A DNA stretch of 64,000 bases from Astropecten irregularis. Its lineage: Eukaryota; Echinodermata; Asteroidea; Paxillosida; Astropectinidae. The DNA lies in NCBI GenBank assembly GCA_963971285.1, contig OZ020252.1, positions 20,559,662 to 20,623,661 on the forward strand, read 5' to 3'. Shown piece after piece: positions 54,142 to 63,715 of this stretch. The stretch's first letter is position 1; each line of letters begins with the position of its first letter. The translations under genes and the position numbers were made by a program. The notes beneath the pieces were generated by a model. That model searched no databases. It was given only the letters and a program-made list of their open reading frames with translations, and was not told where the DNA came from.

Positions 54142-54284
54142 AGAACGGGAAATAAGATGTAGGAGAGGTTGTCAAAGATGGGGTCGCTCTCGACAGAAAT
54201 AAAATAAAGGATGGAAAGATATTGAAAAAGAAAATCCCAACATTTTGAATTTGGTGTTTCAATTAATAATTTTGCTTCCATAAG

Positions 54285-54518
54285 CTTTGATACCAATGGG
54301 CGAATCATGCACATGCTACGTGGGGAATGAACGTGACCCAGATAAGAACATGGACTGGATGACCTCTACCGGTGATGATCCCTGCGACTGTTCCATGCTT
54401 CAACTCGGAGGGTTCAACTCCGTACCAGTTCTACACGGCAGCAACAAGCCTGTTATACGCAAGAAATATCCAGTGACCTCTAATGACCAGGAAGTGGTCA
54501 AACGCCATGTTGAATGTG
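54285..54518 (+). CDS. FTP gene exon 1 of those seen (Cys-bearing segment)
   Basis: Follows CTTCCATAAG. Encodes ESCTCYVGNERDPDKN, a DDPCDCS motif and HVEC. The donor TGTG|GTGTGT (phase 1) is chosen because it joins the next exon in frame. No domain recognised; five cysteines suggest a secreted disulphide-bonded module. Confidence 0.6.
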
Positions 54519-57500
54519 GTGTGTAAATTACTTGATCTTATAGGCCTTTCACGAAGCTCAGCACCGGCTCAGGCTCCGGCTTACGAGCCTGGCCGGCAAT
54601 GATTTCGCGAATTAAAATAACGGTTATCAAAATAGAGACTTTTGGCTGCGGTACGGAAACAGATTCTTTTGTTTGATAAAGAAAACAGAGCTTCAGCTTC
54701 AATGAAAAACCACAACCTATATTTCCAGCCCGAGCCGGAGCCGAGCTTTGAGAAGGGTATCTTGTGTCGATATTTAAAAAAAAAAGTTTGCCTAACCATC
54801 ATGAATTTGGTTTTAACTTCCTGAACAAGGTTTGCTAACCAATGTGAAAAGCCTCGTTGTAGTCATGTGACGGTGCTGTGACGAAAAGGGCCTATTGAAA
54901 TTGAATTTCATTCAAATAATCTATAGGCTCAAAATAATAATGTCTATGAAATTCAATCTGTCCACAGATAAATACAAAATTAATGCAATATGGTAAAAGG
55001 GGAAATGGATTTTCTAAAGCAAACCTTTCAGTGCCAACTAAACATGTGCCTATAGCACTCAGTGTACGGACATGAATTTAAATAAAAATGGCGGGAAAAT
55101 CGTCTATAAGTTGTTTAATCTGTTTATCAGTGAGATGCAGATATATTGAAGAAGAACCATTCCCTCTTGATATTGCACAGATCAACCGAGCACACCCCCA
55201 CCAAATGCCTCCCCAATGTCGACTGACGTCAGCGTGACGTCTGCGACCAATGTGACGTCTGACGCCAACATGACGTCTGCGGCCAACCTGACGTCTGACG
55301 TCAACGTGACGTCACCCCTTGATGGATGGGTTCAAGTCTTGCATTTTGATCGAGAAAATCCAAGCATGGCCGAGGTTAATCTGACCGTTCTGAACCAATG
55401 GGAATCGCTGGGGATATCGAAGGTGAGTAATGATCTCCATAAATAAACAAGGCTGATTAGGTAGATTAGCTCACAATATTCATATCATTTAATAAAAACC
55501 ACTTTTGTAAAGTAAAGGTTAATTGTGATGTCCTCTTGAATATTAGCAAGGTTCAATTTGTGGAAAGAGGGCAGGGCTTTGATTTTTTAGGGAAATGTTG
55601 GGGTAAAACCGTCATGTTACACCATAACGCGTGACGCCACGACAGATAGGCTGGTTTGAAGTTTGACAGAAACATTGTCGAAATTTGTTCAATGTAAGAT
55701 TTTAAGGCCTCAGGAACATTTCTCATTTTGGAACAGTAGAAGTTTTATAAGAACTGAAAATAATCGCTGTGATCTAATCTGTACACAATCCCCAAACACA
55801 AGAAAATAGCGAAAAACTGACTCACGTCGTATAAAACATCATAAAAATGTCTTTGTTTGACTAATTTCTGGATAAAATAATACACAATTTCACGCAAAAT
55901 TATTTTAACGATATGTTTCTACCAACACCATCTTTATACCCTGAAAGTTATACGTAAATCTATAGACATTTCTTTGTGGGCTTGTTACCAATTCTGTACT
56001 TACCTTTAATGTTGATTTTTCGTTTTATAACCAATTTTACCTTGGTAATAACATGTACATGTACATACATTAAAGGTAGTATCATACTTTGGTAAGAAAC
56101 CAAAACAGAAATGTTTAAAGATTTACGTATTACTTACACGGTATGAAGATGATGGTGGTAGAAACATACCGTTAAAATATTTCGGCCTGAAATGGTGTGT
56201 TTATCGAGAAATTAGTAAAACAACGACCGAAAATCTTTTTGATCTTTTAAAAGATCAAAAATAAAAGAGAAAAGACTTAAGAAATACTGTAGCCGTTTTT
56301 CACTGTTTTCTCAAAACGTTGGCACCGTATGGCACTGAAATTTTCACAGATGACTTGTTACTGTATCTTTCTTGATATTTTTGCCCATGAAACTGTATGT
56401 CTTTGACAAAAATTAAAGTACGATATTACCTTTAAGTTAAAATCTCCTGTCACGTTTATGCCGAGGCTCTGTTTGTGACTATACATCATTGAATAGGCAA
56501 TGAAGGTTATTGTCTATTGTCTATTGACAAAATACCCGTTCAATAAACCATGCAGAGCATGACAATGACAGGTTCAATGGAAAAGAAAAATTGCCTAATT
56601 GCTCTCCATGCATGCAGCGCTGATTCAGAGGGCTATATTCATTGATGGAGAGATGGCCTAGAAATAAAAATTGTTCAAATATTAAACCAAATATAGGAAA
56701 TTATCGAATTTATATAAGAGAAGGCTAATTATATTCAATTCACGGGGGAGCATGTATACAGAGAATAAAGCGAATACATCGATTACCTAATATTCGCGGC
56801 GCATGCAAGATTTTAGTCTCGGTACAGAAATCCGACCGCTGCGCCTGCATGGCCATTGTTGACGTCAGTACTTACTCATGATTATTCATTGCTGTTATTT
56901 TGAATATATGAATATTAAGTGTGTGTTGATGGAGAGATGAAACAATGATTACCAAATTAGCCCTACCCCTGATGATTTTGCACATTGCCAGTGTAGTGGT
57001 CTTTTTGTGGTACAAATCTGACTGGAATGAGTAGTCAACAACTTACAAGGCAGTGAATGTATTATACCTAGTAACGAAACAAAAAAGGAAACAAAGGGAT
57101 TGGGCCACAAGACGAAGCCGACAAAAGGCTCGAGCTTCACCATGTATCTCAAGCCCTTCATTTCATGTAGGACACAAAATGGCCACATGGAAATAAATCC
57201 TAAGCCTAGGCTCAAGCCTTATTTCGTAAAGGCCCTATAGCACAACCACCTTCTAAATCTAGTGCCTTATACCGTATTCAGTAACCTGCGATACTCGCTT
57301 ATTTTAGTGACATACCAAATCAAATTTTATGTGGTTCATTTTCTATCCAGATCAATATTTCGTTTGGAGGAATTGATCAGGTCATACAACCGATGGACTT
57401 GGTTTTCAATGCAAGTGGCAGTAATTCTACATCCTGGTTTGCCTACAACCGCATTCAGAGTTCCCCTTGGAATGATCTGGCTGCAAATGCAACCTTCATC

Positions 57501-60500
57501 TTGAACTGGACAGCGAAAAGGTACCAAACATTGAAGAAATCTTCACAATAATCAACAAATAACTACAAGGGAAAGTGACTGGAATTATCTTAAGTCATTG
57601 AAAAGTGAACAAAAAAAATGACTAGAGCGATATTCGAACGAGCAGCCACTGAGATACCGTACCGGTGGTTCTAAAAGGTTACATCATACTTTGGTATAGC
57701 TTACCAAAACAGAAATCTTCACAGATTTACCTATAACTTCGGTATAAAAAATGGTGATGGTAGAAACATACCGTTAATACCTTTTCAGCCCGAAATGCTG
57801 ACTTATCCATAACATGGAATCAATTACATCAATGGTTTATGTCTCAGGAAGATCAAAACTCCCGGTGTGAAAAGTTTTGAAAATTATAACAGATTTGAAA
57901 ATGGTTTGCGGTTTCCACTGTTCCTCATAAAGTGGGCACCGTATGCACATTTCACAGATGACTATTACTCTATCTTCCTTGATATTTTTGCCCTTTAATC
58001 TTCGCTTCCTTTGCCAAAATCCAAAAATTAGTTAATCATTGGCTTGAAATTGAAAGCATTAAGTCTAGTGTTGCCCGTGCATTTATATAAACGACGTATT
58101 TTCCAGGTGTTGTTGTTGTTGCTGCTATTAAATGTTGCTGCTGATCTTATTTTCAGCGAGGAAATTCTCGGCATTCACGGTGAGCTGCGTGGGATCATTC
58201 CCGTCGATGGCTGGCTGAGATGCGATCCTCCTGCCGTCGAGGCTCCTGATTCTCCGGCAGTTATCGCCTTGGGAAAGACCGGGAAAACCTCATGGATAGA
58301 CAGAGGTAGGTGTCCTTTCTGAGATGCTTATTTTGCATGACACTCTTAAAGATACTATCATACTTTGGTAGCATGTATACCGAAACAGAAATCTTCACAG
58401 ATTTACCTATAACTTATAGGGTATAAAGATGGTGATGGTAGAAACATATACCGTTAACATTTTTCTGCCTGAAATGCTGTATCTATCCAGAAAAGAGTAA
58501 AAATTGATATTTTAAATATCAAAAATAAAAGAGAAAAGACTTAAGAAATACGGTGGCAGTTTTCACTGTTTTCTCAAAAAGTGGACACCGTATGGGACTG
58601 AAATTTTCACAGATGACTGTTATTGTATCTTCCTTGATATTTTTGCCCACGAATCTGCATTTCTTTGACAAAAACCAAAGTATGATATTACCTTTAAAGG
58701 TTATGACTGCGTAGGGCCTTTACGAAACTAGGCTTGGGGCTAGGCTTGGAACTATATATCCACAGAACGAAACTACGTGATTAGGCCACATGCCAAAGCC
58801 AAAGAAAGGCTCAAGCCTCGCCATGTATCCCAAGCTCTACATTTCATTCAATATGGCACAAAAATAAAGCCAAATGAATCCCAAGCTTAGTCTCAAGCCT
58901 CATTTCGTAAGGGTCCACAGGTGGACAGAATGCAGGTAAAGAAATCCATGACCGACAACGAAACTAAAGTGATGAGAATGATAATTTACGGCGTCAAATA
59001 ATACTGGAAGACAACACGCAGTAGCGATGCTGCAACCTGAGAAACGGTACAGTGGTGATCACTCAAAGAGAATGCTGCTTTTTAATTAATACAATCATCA
59101 AATAACCACTATACCACAAGGGAAACTGCCTGGATTATTTTTAAAGTCATAGGACTGATGGATAGCTTAATTGGTAGAGCGCCGGTACGGTATTCTGGTG
59201 GTCTCTGGTTCGATTGCCGCTCCAGTCTAGTTTTCTTTGTTTACTTTCCAATGGCTTAAAATATTAATCGGTTTCACTCGTGGTTATTTGATAATTTTTA
59301 AGATTTCTTTTGTTTGGTTTTCATTGCAGAGCTTCTTTCCCGCGGTCGTCAAGTCGGGCAGAGCTCGGTCGCTAAGCCTGGACTCGGTCAATATGGCGTC
59401 GATAGAAACTCAACAACTAGGACAAGCACAGGTAAGGTGTAGTGCATGATGCACTAATCCATGACTTGTACTGAATGATAACTTCCAATCACTTAAAGGT
59501 AATATCATACTTTGGTGAAAACAGTGAAAAACACCCACAGTATTTCTTAAGTCTTTTCTCTTTTATTTTTGATCTTTTAAAAAATCAAAAAGATTTTCGG
59601 TCGTTGTTTCGGCATTGCTGGATAAATACACCATTTCAGGCGGAAAAAATTTAACAGTAGGCCTATGTTTCTACCACCACCATCTTCATACCCTGTAAGT
59701 TATAATAATTATGTGAACATTTTTTGTTTTGGTTTCTTACCTTTAAAATGCTCTTCATTTTCAGAGCCGAGGCTTAAAGATAATATACTTTATTTTCTTT
59801 GTCAAAGAAATTCAGACTCATTGGCAAAAATATCCGGAAAAAATACAGTAACAGTCAGCTGTGAAATTTTCAGTCCCATACGGTGACCATTTTGTTTTTA
59901 GGAAACAGCGAAAAACGCCTACAGTATTTTTCCAACTTTTCACCCTTATTTTTGATCTTCCTCAGATCAAAATTGTTTTTGGTCATTTGTTTTTTGTCTT
60001 TTCTGGATAAATACAACATTTCAGGCAAAACCATTTCTATACCCTGTAAATTATAGGTGAATCTGTGGAGAGTTATATATGCTGCCCTACCAAAGATTGA
60101 TAGTATACAAATATCACTTGGTTTGAGGGTGACAGACGATTCTAGCAATCTAGCTCCCTATTTGTTGGAAGTTGACAAACTATAGGTCATGAATATTTAA
60201 GAGGTATAGTAATACCTCTAAGAACATGATGTTATATCTTCATTTTGTTTTTTCGTGAAGCTTACGAGTTTGAACCCTGGTGGATGGTCGATTTGGGAGA
60301 TGGATACGAAGTGTATGAGGTCACCATCACACCGTGTGACGTAGGGAAAGGCAGTAAGTACTCGAGAAGGCCTAACTAGAATTTCTACCACCGACCGTCA
60401 TCCGTCACACTGTCTGTCTTGTTTTTCTTTCATCTTTATACCGTTTTGTTGACATTCTCTGGATGTTTTCTTTATTTCAAGGTTTCGTCGGTGCAATCTC

Positions 60501-63500
60501 AATGCCTCAATGAAAAACATTGGTTACTTTGGTTGTCGAGATTGTGCATTAATTTTACTTCAAAGTTTGATTCCCGATTTCTCCCCTTTTTATCTGCCGT
60601 GCGAATTCCGCACATTAGGAGGGGCATACAACCCCCTTATCACATGTCGCCCTTACATCGGCTATTATTTTTACAGCTTACACATGGCTGATATTAGATG
60701 AAAAGTGTAGAAAAATAATCTCCACAAGCGAAAGGAAAGAGCTCTCCTATGACACGGAACGCTCTATTGGCGTGTGCACAGACAACACATTGAGGAGATT
60801 CTAACAACATAACTTAACTAGCCATGTGCCGAATTTGGTATCTTTCCGCTTACAGAGTTTAATACAGGCTACCATCATAATTATGGCAACATTCAGTAAA
60901 ACAGTACGTTGAGTTAATAGGAGTTTAAACATTTCAAAACTGTTTCAGCCTGTCTAAAGATGTGACAACACTGTAAATCTGCAACAAGAATAAGCAGAAA
61001 TTATCGTCTTGGATTTAATGTGCAAGCATTCTTAATTTTGTGCTCTGCAGAGACTGAAGTGACAGGAGCTCAGTTGCGTGTTGGTGACACTCTAAACATC
61101 GACGGTGGAAACCTATGTGGCTCGCCAATAAGTCTCCCGGCCACGGAGGGTGGCTCAGTAACTGTCGAGTGTGGGGAGGGAGAGAGTGACCAGTTAGAGA
61201 ATGACCAAGGAGAGAATGACCAGGGAGGGGATGACCAGGGAGATAATGGCCCGTCGACGAATAACCAGCTGCCATATGGACGATACCTGAGCATGAGAAT
61301 AGATGGAAACTATGGTGTACTTGGATTCTGTGGCATCCTCATCCTGATTGACGTAGATGTAGACGGTAGCTAATAGTCGTCGCATTATACTCCTCTTTCA
61401 GTTTCTGTTTTAATCGCACAGTCGTCAAACTTGATGTAAAACGCATAGCCTGATTTGTTATCAATCTGGTGGATATTTAAGATGAAAATATTAAGTAATC
61501 AAATTATTAGAAATACGAAATCATCATCATCATTAATTCACCAAAGTACTTTCCAGAGGCGGATTTAGCCTTCGGAATCAGTACTATTTTGATGAAATTA
61601 AAGTCTCAATCATGAAGAAGGTGGGCCTGAACAAATACTTATCTAGGGACGTGTAATGACTAGTATCAATTTTGGGAACGGAAGATGTTCTGCCGGTATT
61701 TTTCTCCAATGACAAACAATCAAATCACAGCTTCAAGTAAAAAAAAAAGGTTTGAAAAATTACCAGAAGTAATGATTTGGTAAAAAGGGTGCTCTTTTTC
61801 TTGTTCTCCTTTTTACTGCTAAAAATGATAACATTGTTCTGCGGCTGAACGAGACCGGGGGCGTTGCAACACAGTCCCCAACCCCACTCTAGATCTGCCA
61901 CTGTAGTGGATGTTAAATTTCTGTATAATTTACATCTTGTATTTTCTTGCTCAGTGGTGACGTGAAGGTAGCATGGCACAAAAAGTATACTTTTAGCACA
62001 CCACGTAAGCCCATCAGCGCCACTACAAGTATAATTATATTGTTATACAAATGTAATTAGTTCAGGTTAATACGGATTATTAATTAACCAATGACTGTGG
62101 ATGATCATTCCATAAACAAATGGACTGGAACCAGACTGAAGAAAAAGCCCTCCACTCTATGACAAATTAGAGCTGTTTTTGGACAATAATTTCATAGAAA
62201 TTACACTTTTTGATTTTCAACCCTTCCCCCCCCTTTCCTAAAAGCTCAAGATTCGCCCCTACTGACCGATGAGTTCCACTCTTATCGAAGCTTCGTGCAA
62301 ATTAAGAGCATTTGAAAAATTGTGTCTGTTTAAAGGCATAACACATGATTGGTAAAGGTCACAGGACAGCACTCACACTTTGCCTGATCAAACATGTACA
62401 TGAAATGATAAACCTGTGAAAATTTGAGTTCAATCAGACATCTGAGTCACGAGAAAATAGCGAAAAACCCAACTCAATTTTTCCTATAAAACATAAAGAA
62501 TAGTTTTGTTGTTACCCCGAGATCAGAACTGTTTTCGGTCTTTGTTTTGCTGATTTTTGATGAAATATATACCATTTCAGGCGGAAATATTTTCACGGTT
62601 TGTTTCTACCAGCACCATCTTTATATTCTGAAAGTTATACATAAATATATGAACATTTCTATTTGGGTATTTACTAATCCCGTACTTACCTTTAATGATT
62701 TTGTCATGGTAGGTTTTGATAATGAGCCAGTTGGGAATCCTACCTGGCAGAGTAGTATACTCGTCTACAATGCCTCCCTGTCAGTCGATGGACTTCTCGG
62801 TGTTCATGGAGAAGATATGACATGCAGTCAGACCAGCGAGACAGGCCCCGAACTCAGCTTAGCAAATTGGCTACCAGGTATCCCGTCAATATTTCAGTTG
62901 TTAATCAACATTAAAAATACATTCGTTTTTCACTTCATTCTAAACCATTAAGGATGAACTGCTTTTAAACATTCATTTTCTATTTTTTGTAACTCCAAGT
63001 ATTTTGTGACATACTTTATTCCTATGCTCACTGTTGAAAAATAATTTGAGAGATTCAAACTACAATGTTCAGTAACGTTGCCAAACCTGAGAGACTCCTG
63101 GGTGGGGCATGTGTCACTGTGGGGTTTTATGCCGTTATCCCAAAATGGTCACAAACGGGATAGGCCATTATGCGCAAAGCATTCTGGGTAAAATTGTTGC
63201 TAGGGCTGTCGCTGAGTGATCACAGGCTATCTTCGATAAAGGGACTTTTCGAAACGGAGGCTCAGGCTCAGGCTCCTTGTTGTGAATCCATTCTAAAATA
63301 AAATGGGTGTCAAAATAGAGGCTTTTGTCTGCGGTTCCGAAGTAGATTCTCTGGTTTGAAAAGAAAAACAGAGCTTCGGCTCAATGAAAAACCACAACCT
63401 ATATTTACAGCATAATTATGGCCTATGACGGAGCCTGAGCCTGATCCTCCATTTCGAAAAGGCCCATTGGACAAAGGAAGTTGTGGGTGCGCCCTCTGGA

Positions 63501-63658
63501 GACGATGTAAGGGTTAATTGGATTCATTTACATGAACTTAATTACTGTCTTTTTTCCAGACGACTCGTATAATGGCAAGGCGTGGTGGGTGGTCGACCTT
63601 CAGGACACCATGAATGTCTCTATGATTCGAATCAGCCCGTTCCCAGACCTACAGAAAT
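54285..63658 (+). CDS. FTP (fucolectin-like) multidomain glycoprotein, partial at both ends
   Basis: Nine exons join in phase: 54285-54518, 55181-55422, 57351-57520, 58157-58305, 59330-59431, 60261-60353, 61051-61365, 62713-62877 and 63560-63658 (about 522 residues). Order: a Cys-bearing segment; a Pro/Thr linker with a repeated N-glycosylation motif; an ordered domain of about 150 residues (GWVQVLHFDRENPS, SSPWNDL, GWLRCDPP) that I do not recognise; FTP domain 1 (exons 5-7: QSSVAKPG, PWWMVDLG, GAQLRVGD, GRYLSM); FTP domain 2 starting in exon 8 (NPTWQSS, AWWVVDL). FTP domains are F5/8-like jellyrolls, some binding fucose in innate immunity. The fucose-binding Arg motif (RxD...R) is absent in domain 1. 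The start codon and signal peptide lie upstream and were not found; the gene continues past the right edge. Confidence 0.85.
54542..54845. repeat. fold-back repeat, GGCTCAGGCTCCGG family
   Basis: GGCCTTTCACGAAGCTC and GGCTCAGGCTCCGGCTTACG at the left; CCCGAGCCGGAGCCGAGC and AATGTGAAAAGCCTCG at the right. Shares GAAAAACCACAACCTATATT with 63236-63470. Lies in FTP intron 1. Confidence 0.6.
55181..55422 (+). CDS. FTP gene exon 2 (glycosylated linker and start of unknown domain)
   Basis: Acceptor ATTGCACAG, donor AAG|GTGAGT. Starts QPSTPPPNAS, then a six-residue repeat with NVT, NMT, NLT and NVT sequons, then the ordered GWVQVLHFDRENPS segment. The repeat is a short DNA tandem duplication built on TGACGTC. 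Confidence 0.75.
55801..56009 (+). mobile_element. subfamily-B MITE, 5'-truncated
   Basis: From AAGAAAATAGCGAAAAACTG to TTACCAATTCTGTACTTACC TTTAA; its first part is lost. Confidence 0.65.
56070..56435 (-). mobile_element. TTAA-bounded MITE, subfamily A, full length
   Basis: TTAAAGGTAGTATCATACTT ... palindromic GATCTTTTAAAAGATC centre ... TTAAAGTACGATATTACCTTTAA. The best-preserved copy, about 366 bp. Confidence 0.82.
57028..57240. repeat. fold-back-like repeat, AAGCCTAGGCTCAAGCC family
   Basis: GGCCACAAGACGAAGCCGAC, GCTCGAGCTTCACCATGTAT, CCTAAGCCTAGGCTCAAGCC and TTTCGTAAAGGCCCTATAG; matches 58712-58921. It ends 110 bp before FTP exon 3. Confidence 0.55.
57351..57520 (+). CDS. FTP gene exon 3 (unknown ectodomain, middle)
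   Basis: Acceptor TTCTATCCAG, donor AAAAG|GTACCA, phase 0 to 2. Reads INISFGGIDQVIQPMDLVF and SSPWNDLAANATF. Five N-X-S/T sequons in 56 residues indicate a heavily glycosylated extracellular surface. Confidence 0.8.
57545..57640 (-). mobile_element. SINE tail fragment, minus strand
   Basis: CAACAAATAACTACAAGGGA, AAGTGACTGGAATTATCTTA AG, CATTGAAAAGTGAACAAAA, then a decayed B-box (ATTCGAACGAG). Begins 24 bp after FTP exon 3. Confidence 0.55.
57671..58034 (-). mobile_element. subfamily-A MITE, diverged
   Basis: GGTTACATCATACTTTGGTA ... TTCACAGATTTACCTATAAC ... GGGCACCGTATGCACATTTC ... CCTTTGCCAAAATCC. Terminal TTAA only loosely recognisable. Confidence 0.68.
58157..58305 (+). CDS. FTP gene exon 4 (unknown ectodomain, end)
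   Basis: Acceptor TTATTTTCAG, donor AGAG|GTAGGT, phase 2 to 1. Encodes EEILGIHGELRGIIPVDGW, then RCDPPAVEAPDSPAV and a short Gly/Lys/Thr stretch ending SWIDR. Confidence 0.8.
58346..58697 (-). mobile_element. TTAA-bounded MITE, subfamily A, full length
   Basis: TTAAAGATACTATCATACTT ... CCGAAACAGAAATCTTCACA ... GTGGACACCGTATGGGACTG ... CCAAAGTATGATATTACC TTTAA. Starts 41 bp after FTP exon 4. Confidence 0.8.
58712..58921. repeat. fold-back-like repeat, AAGCCTAGGCTCAAGCC family
   Basis: GGGCCTTTACGAAACTAGGC and GGGCTAGGCTTGGAACTATA at the left; CCCAAGCTTAGTCTCAAGCC and CATTTCGTAAGGGTCC at the right. Confidence 0.6.
59090..59300 (+). mobile_element. SINE flanked by an inverted copy of its own tail
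   Basis: tRNA-like head at 59152-59226 (GATAGCTTAATTGGTAGAGC, GGTTCGATTGC, outer GACTG/CAGTC). To its left lies an inverted tail (ATCATCAAATAACCACTATA), to its right the normal tail (CAATGGCTTAAAATATTAAT ... GTTATTTGATAATTT). The unit ends about 30 bp before the FTP exon 5 acceptor. Confidence 0.6.
59330..59431 (+). CDS. FTP domain 1, N-terminal exon
   Basis: Acceptor TTCATTGCAG, donor ACAG|GTAAGG. Encodes ELLSRGRQVGQSSVAKPG followed by YGVDRN. This is the opening of F5/8-like and FTP domains (A-x-G-x-x-x-QSS ... DGN). Confidence 0.85.
59493..59746 (+). mobile_element. TTAA-bounded MITE, subfamily A, internally deleted
   Basis: Left end TTAAAGGTAATATCATACTT jumps directly to GAAAACAGTGAAAAACACCC, losing about 100 bp, then continues intact to TTTCTTACCTTTAA. 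Confidence 0.78.
59774..60110 (+). mobile_element. subfamily-A MITE, diverged right end
   Basis: TTAAAGATAATATACTTTAT ... CAGTCAGCTGTGAAATTTTC ... GATCTTCCTCAGATCAAAAT ... CCTACCAAAGATTGATAG. Lies 27 bp from the previous copy, in the same orientation. Confidence 0.72.
60261..60353 (+). CDS. FTP domain 1, central exon
   Basis: Acceptor TTTTCGTGAAG, donor GGCA|GTAAGT. Encodes EPWWMVDLGDGYEVYEVTI, the hallmark PWWxVDL strand pair. The stretch usually carrying the sugar-contacting His (SCTHT region) is missing between this and the previous exon, and TPCDVGKG replaces the family RGDCC. Confidence 0.9.
61051..61365 (+). CDS. FTP domain 1, C-terminal exon with acidic repeat insert
   Basis: Acceptor GTGCTCTGCAG; donor GACG|GTAGCT joins the next exon in phase (read-through would hit TAG-flanked TAA at 61371). 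Contains GAQLRVGD, NLCG, VTVEC and GRYLSM, matching the family end. A ~33-residue Asp/Gln/Gly/Glu/Asn-rich insert sits just after the VEC strand, encoded by 15-bp repeats. Confidence 0.88.
62330..62695 (+). mobile_element. TTAA-bounded MITE, subfamily B, abutting FTP exon 8
   Basis: TTAAAGGCATAACACATGAT ... GACATCTGAGTCACGAGAAA ... GTTTCTACCAGCACCATCTT ... TACTAATCCCGTACTTACCTTTAA. Its end lies 17 bp before the exon starting at 62713. Confidence 0.8.
62713..62877 (+). CDS. FTP domain 2, N-terminal exon
   Basis: Acceptor GTCATGGTAG, donor CCAG|GTATCC. Encodes EPVGNPTWQSS, LSVDGLLG and a TCSQTSETG loop; the typical CTHT of sugar-binding members is CSQT here. Separated from a MITE by only 17 bp on its 5' side. 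Confidence 0.88.
63236..63470. repeat. fold-back repeat, GGCTCAGGCTCC family
   Basis: AAAGGGACTTTTCGAAACGG and AGGCTCAGGCTCAGGCTCC at the left; GGAGCCTGAGCCTGATCC and CATTTCGAAAAGGCCC at the right. Shares its centre with 54542-54845. Confidence 0.68.
63560..63658 (+). CDS. FTP domain 2, central exon
   Basis: Acceptor CTTTTTTCCAG, donor AAAT|GTAAGT. Encodes AWWVVDLQDTMNVSMIRI, the second PWWxVDL-type strand pair. Phase 1 at the end; the remainder of the domain is outside the window. Confidence 0.88.
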
Positions 63659-63666
63659 GTAAGTAA

Positions 63667-63715
63667 CGATCCACCCCCCTCCCCCTACCCCCCCCCCCCC
63701 CCTCCCCCCGCCGTC
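63667..63715. repeat. C-rich tract
   Basis: Mostly C with a few T, A and G between 63672 and 63715, immediately after the exon 9 donor. Candidate i-motif/G-quadruplex on opposite strands; no further function implied. Confidence 0.7.

Larger units (their letters stand above)
52257..54284 (+). other. probable intronic region upstream of the FTP exons
   Basis: Mostly repeats: MITEs at 52426, 53390 and 53805, TTAGGG tract at 53057 and a SINE at 53098. An exon converting phase 2 to phase 1 would be needed here if the 52155 exon belongs to the FTP gene; none was recognised. Confidence 0.45.
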
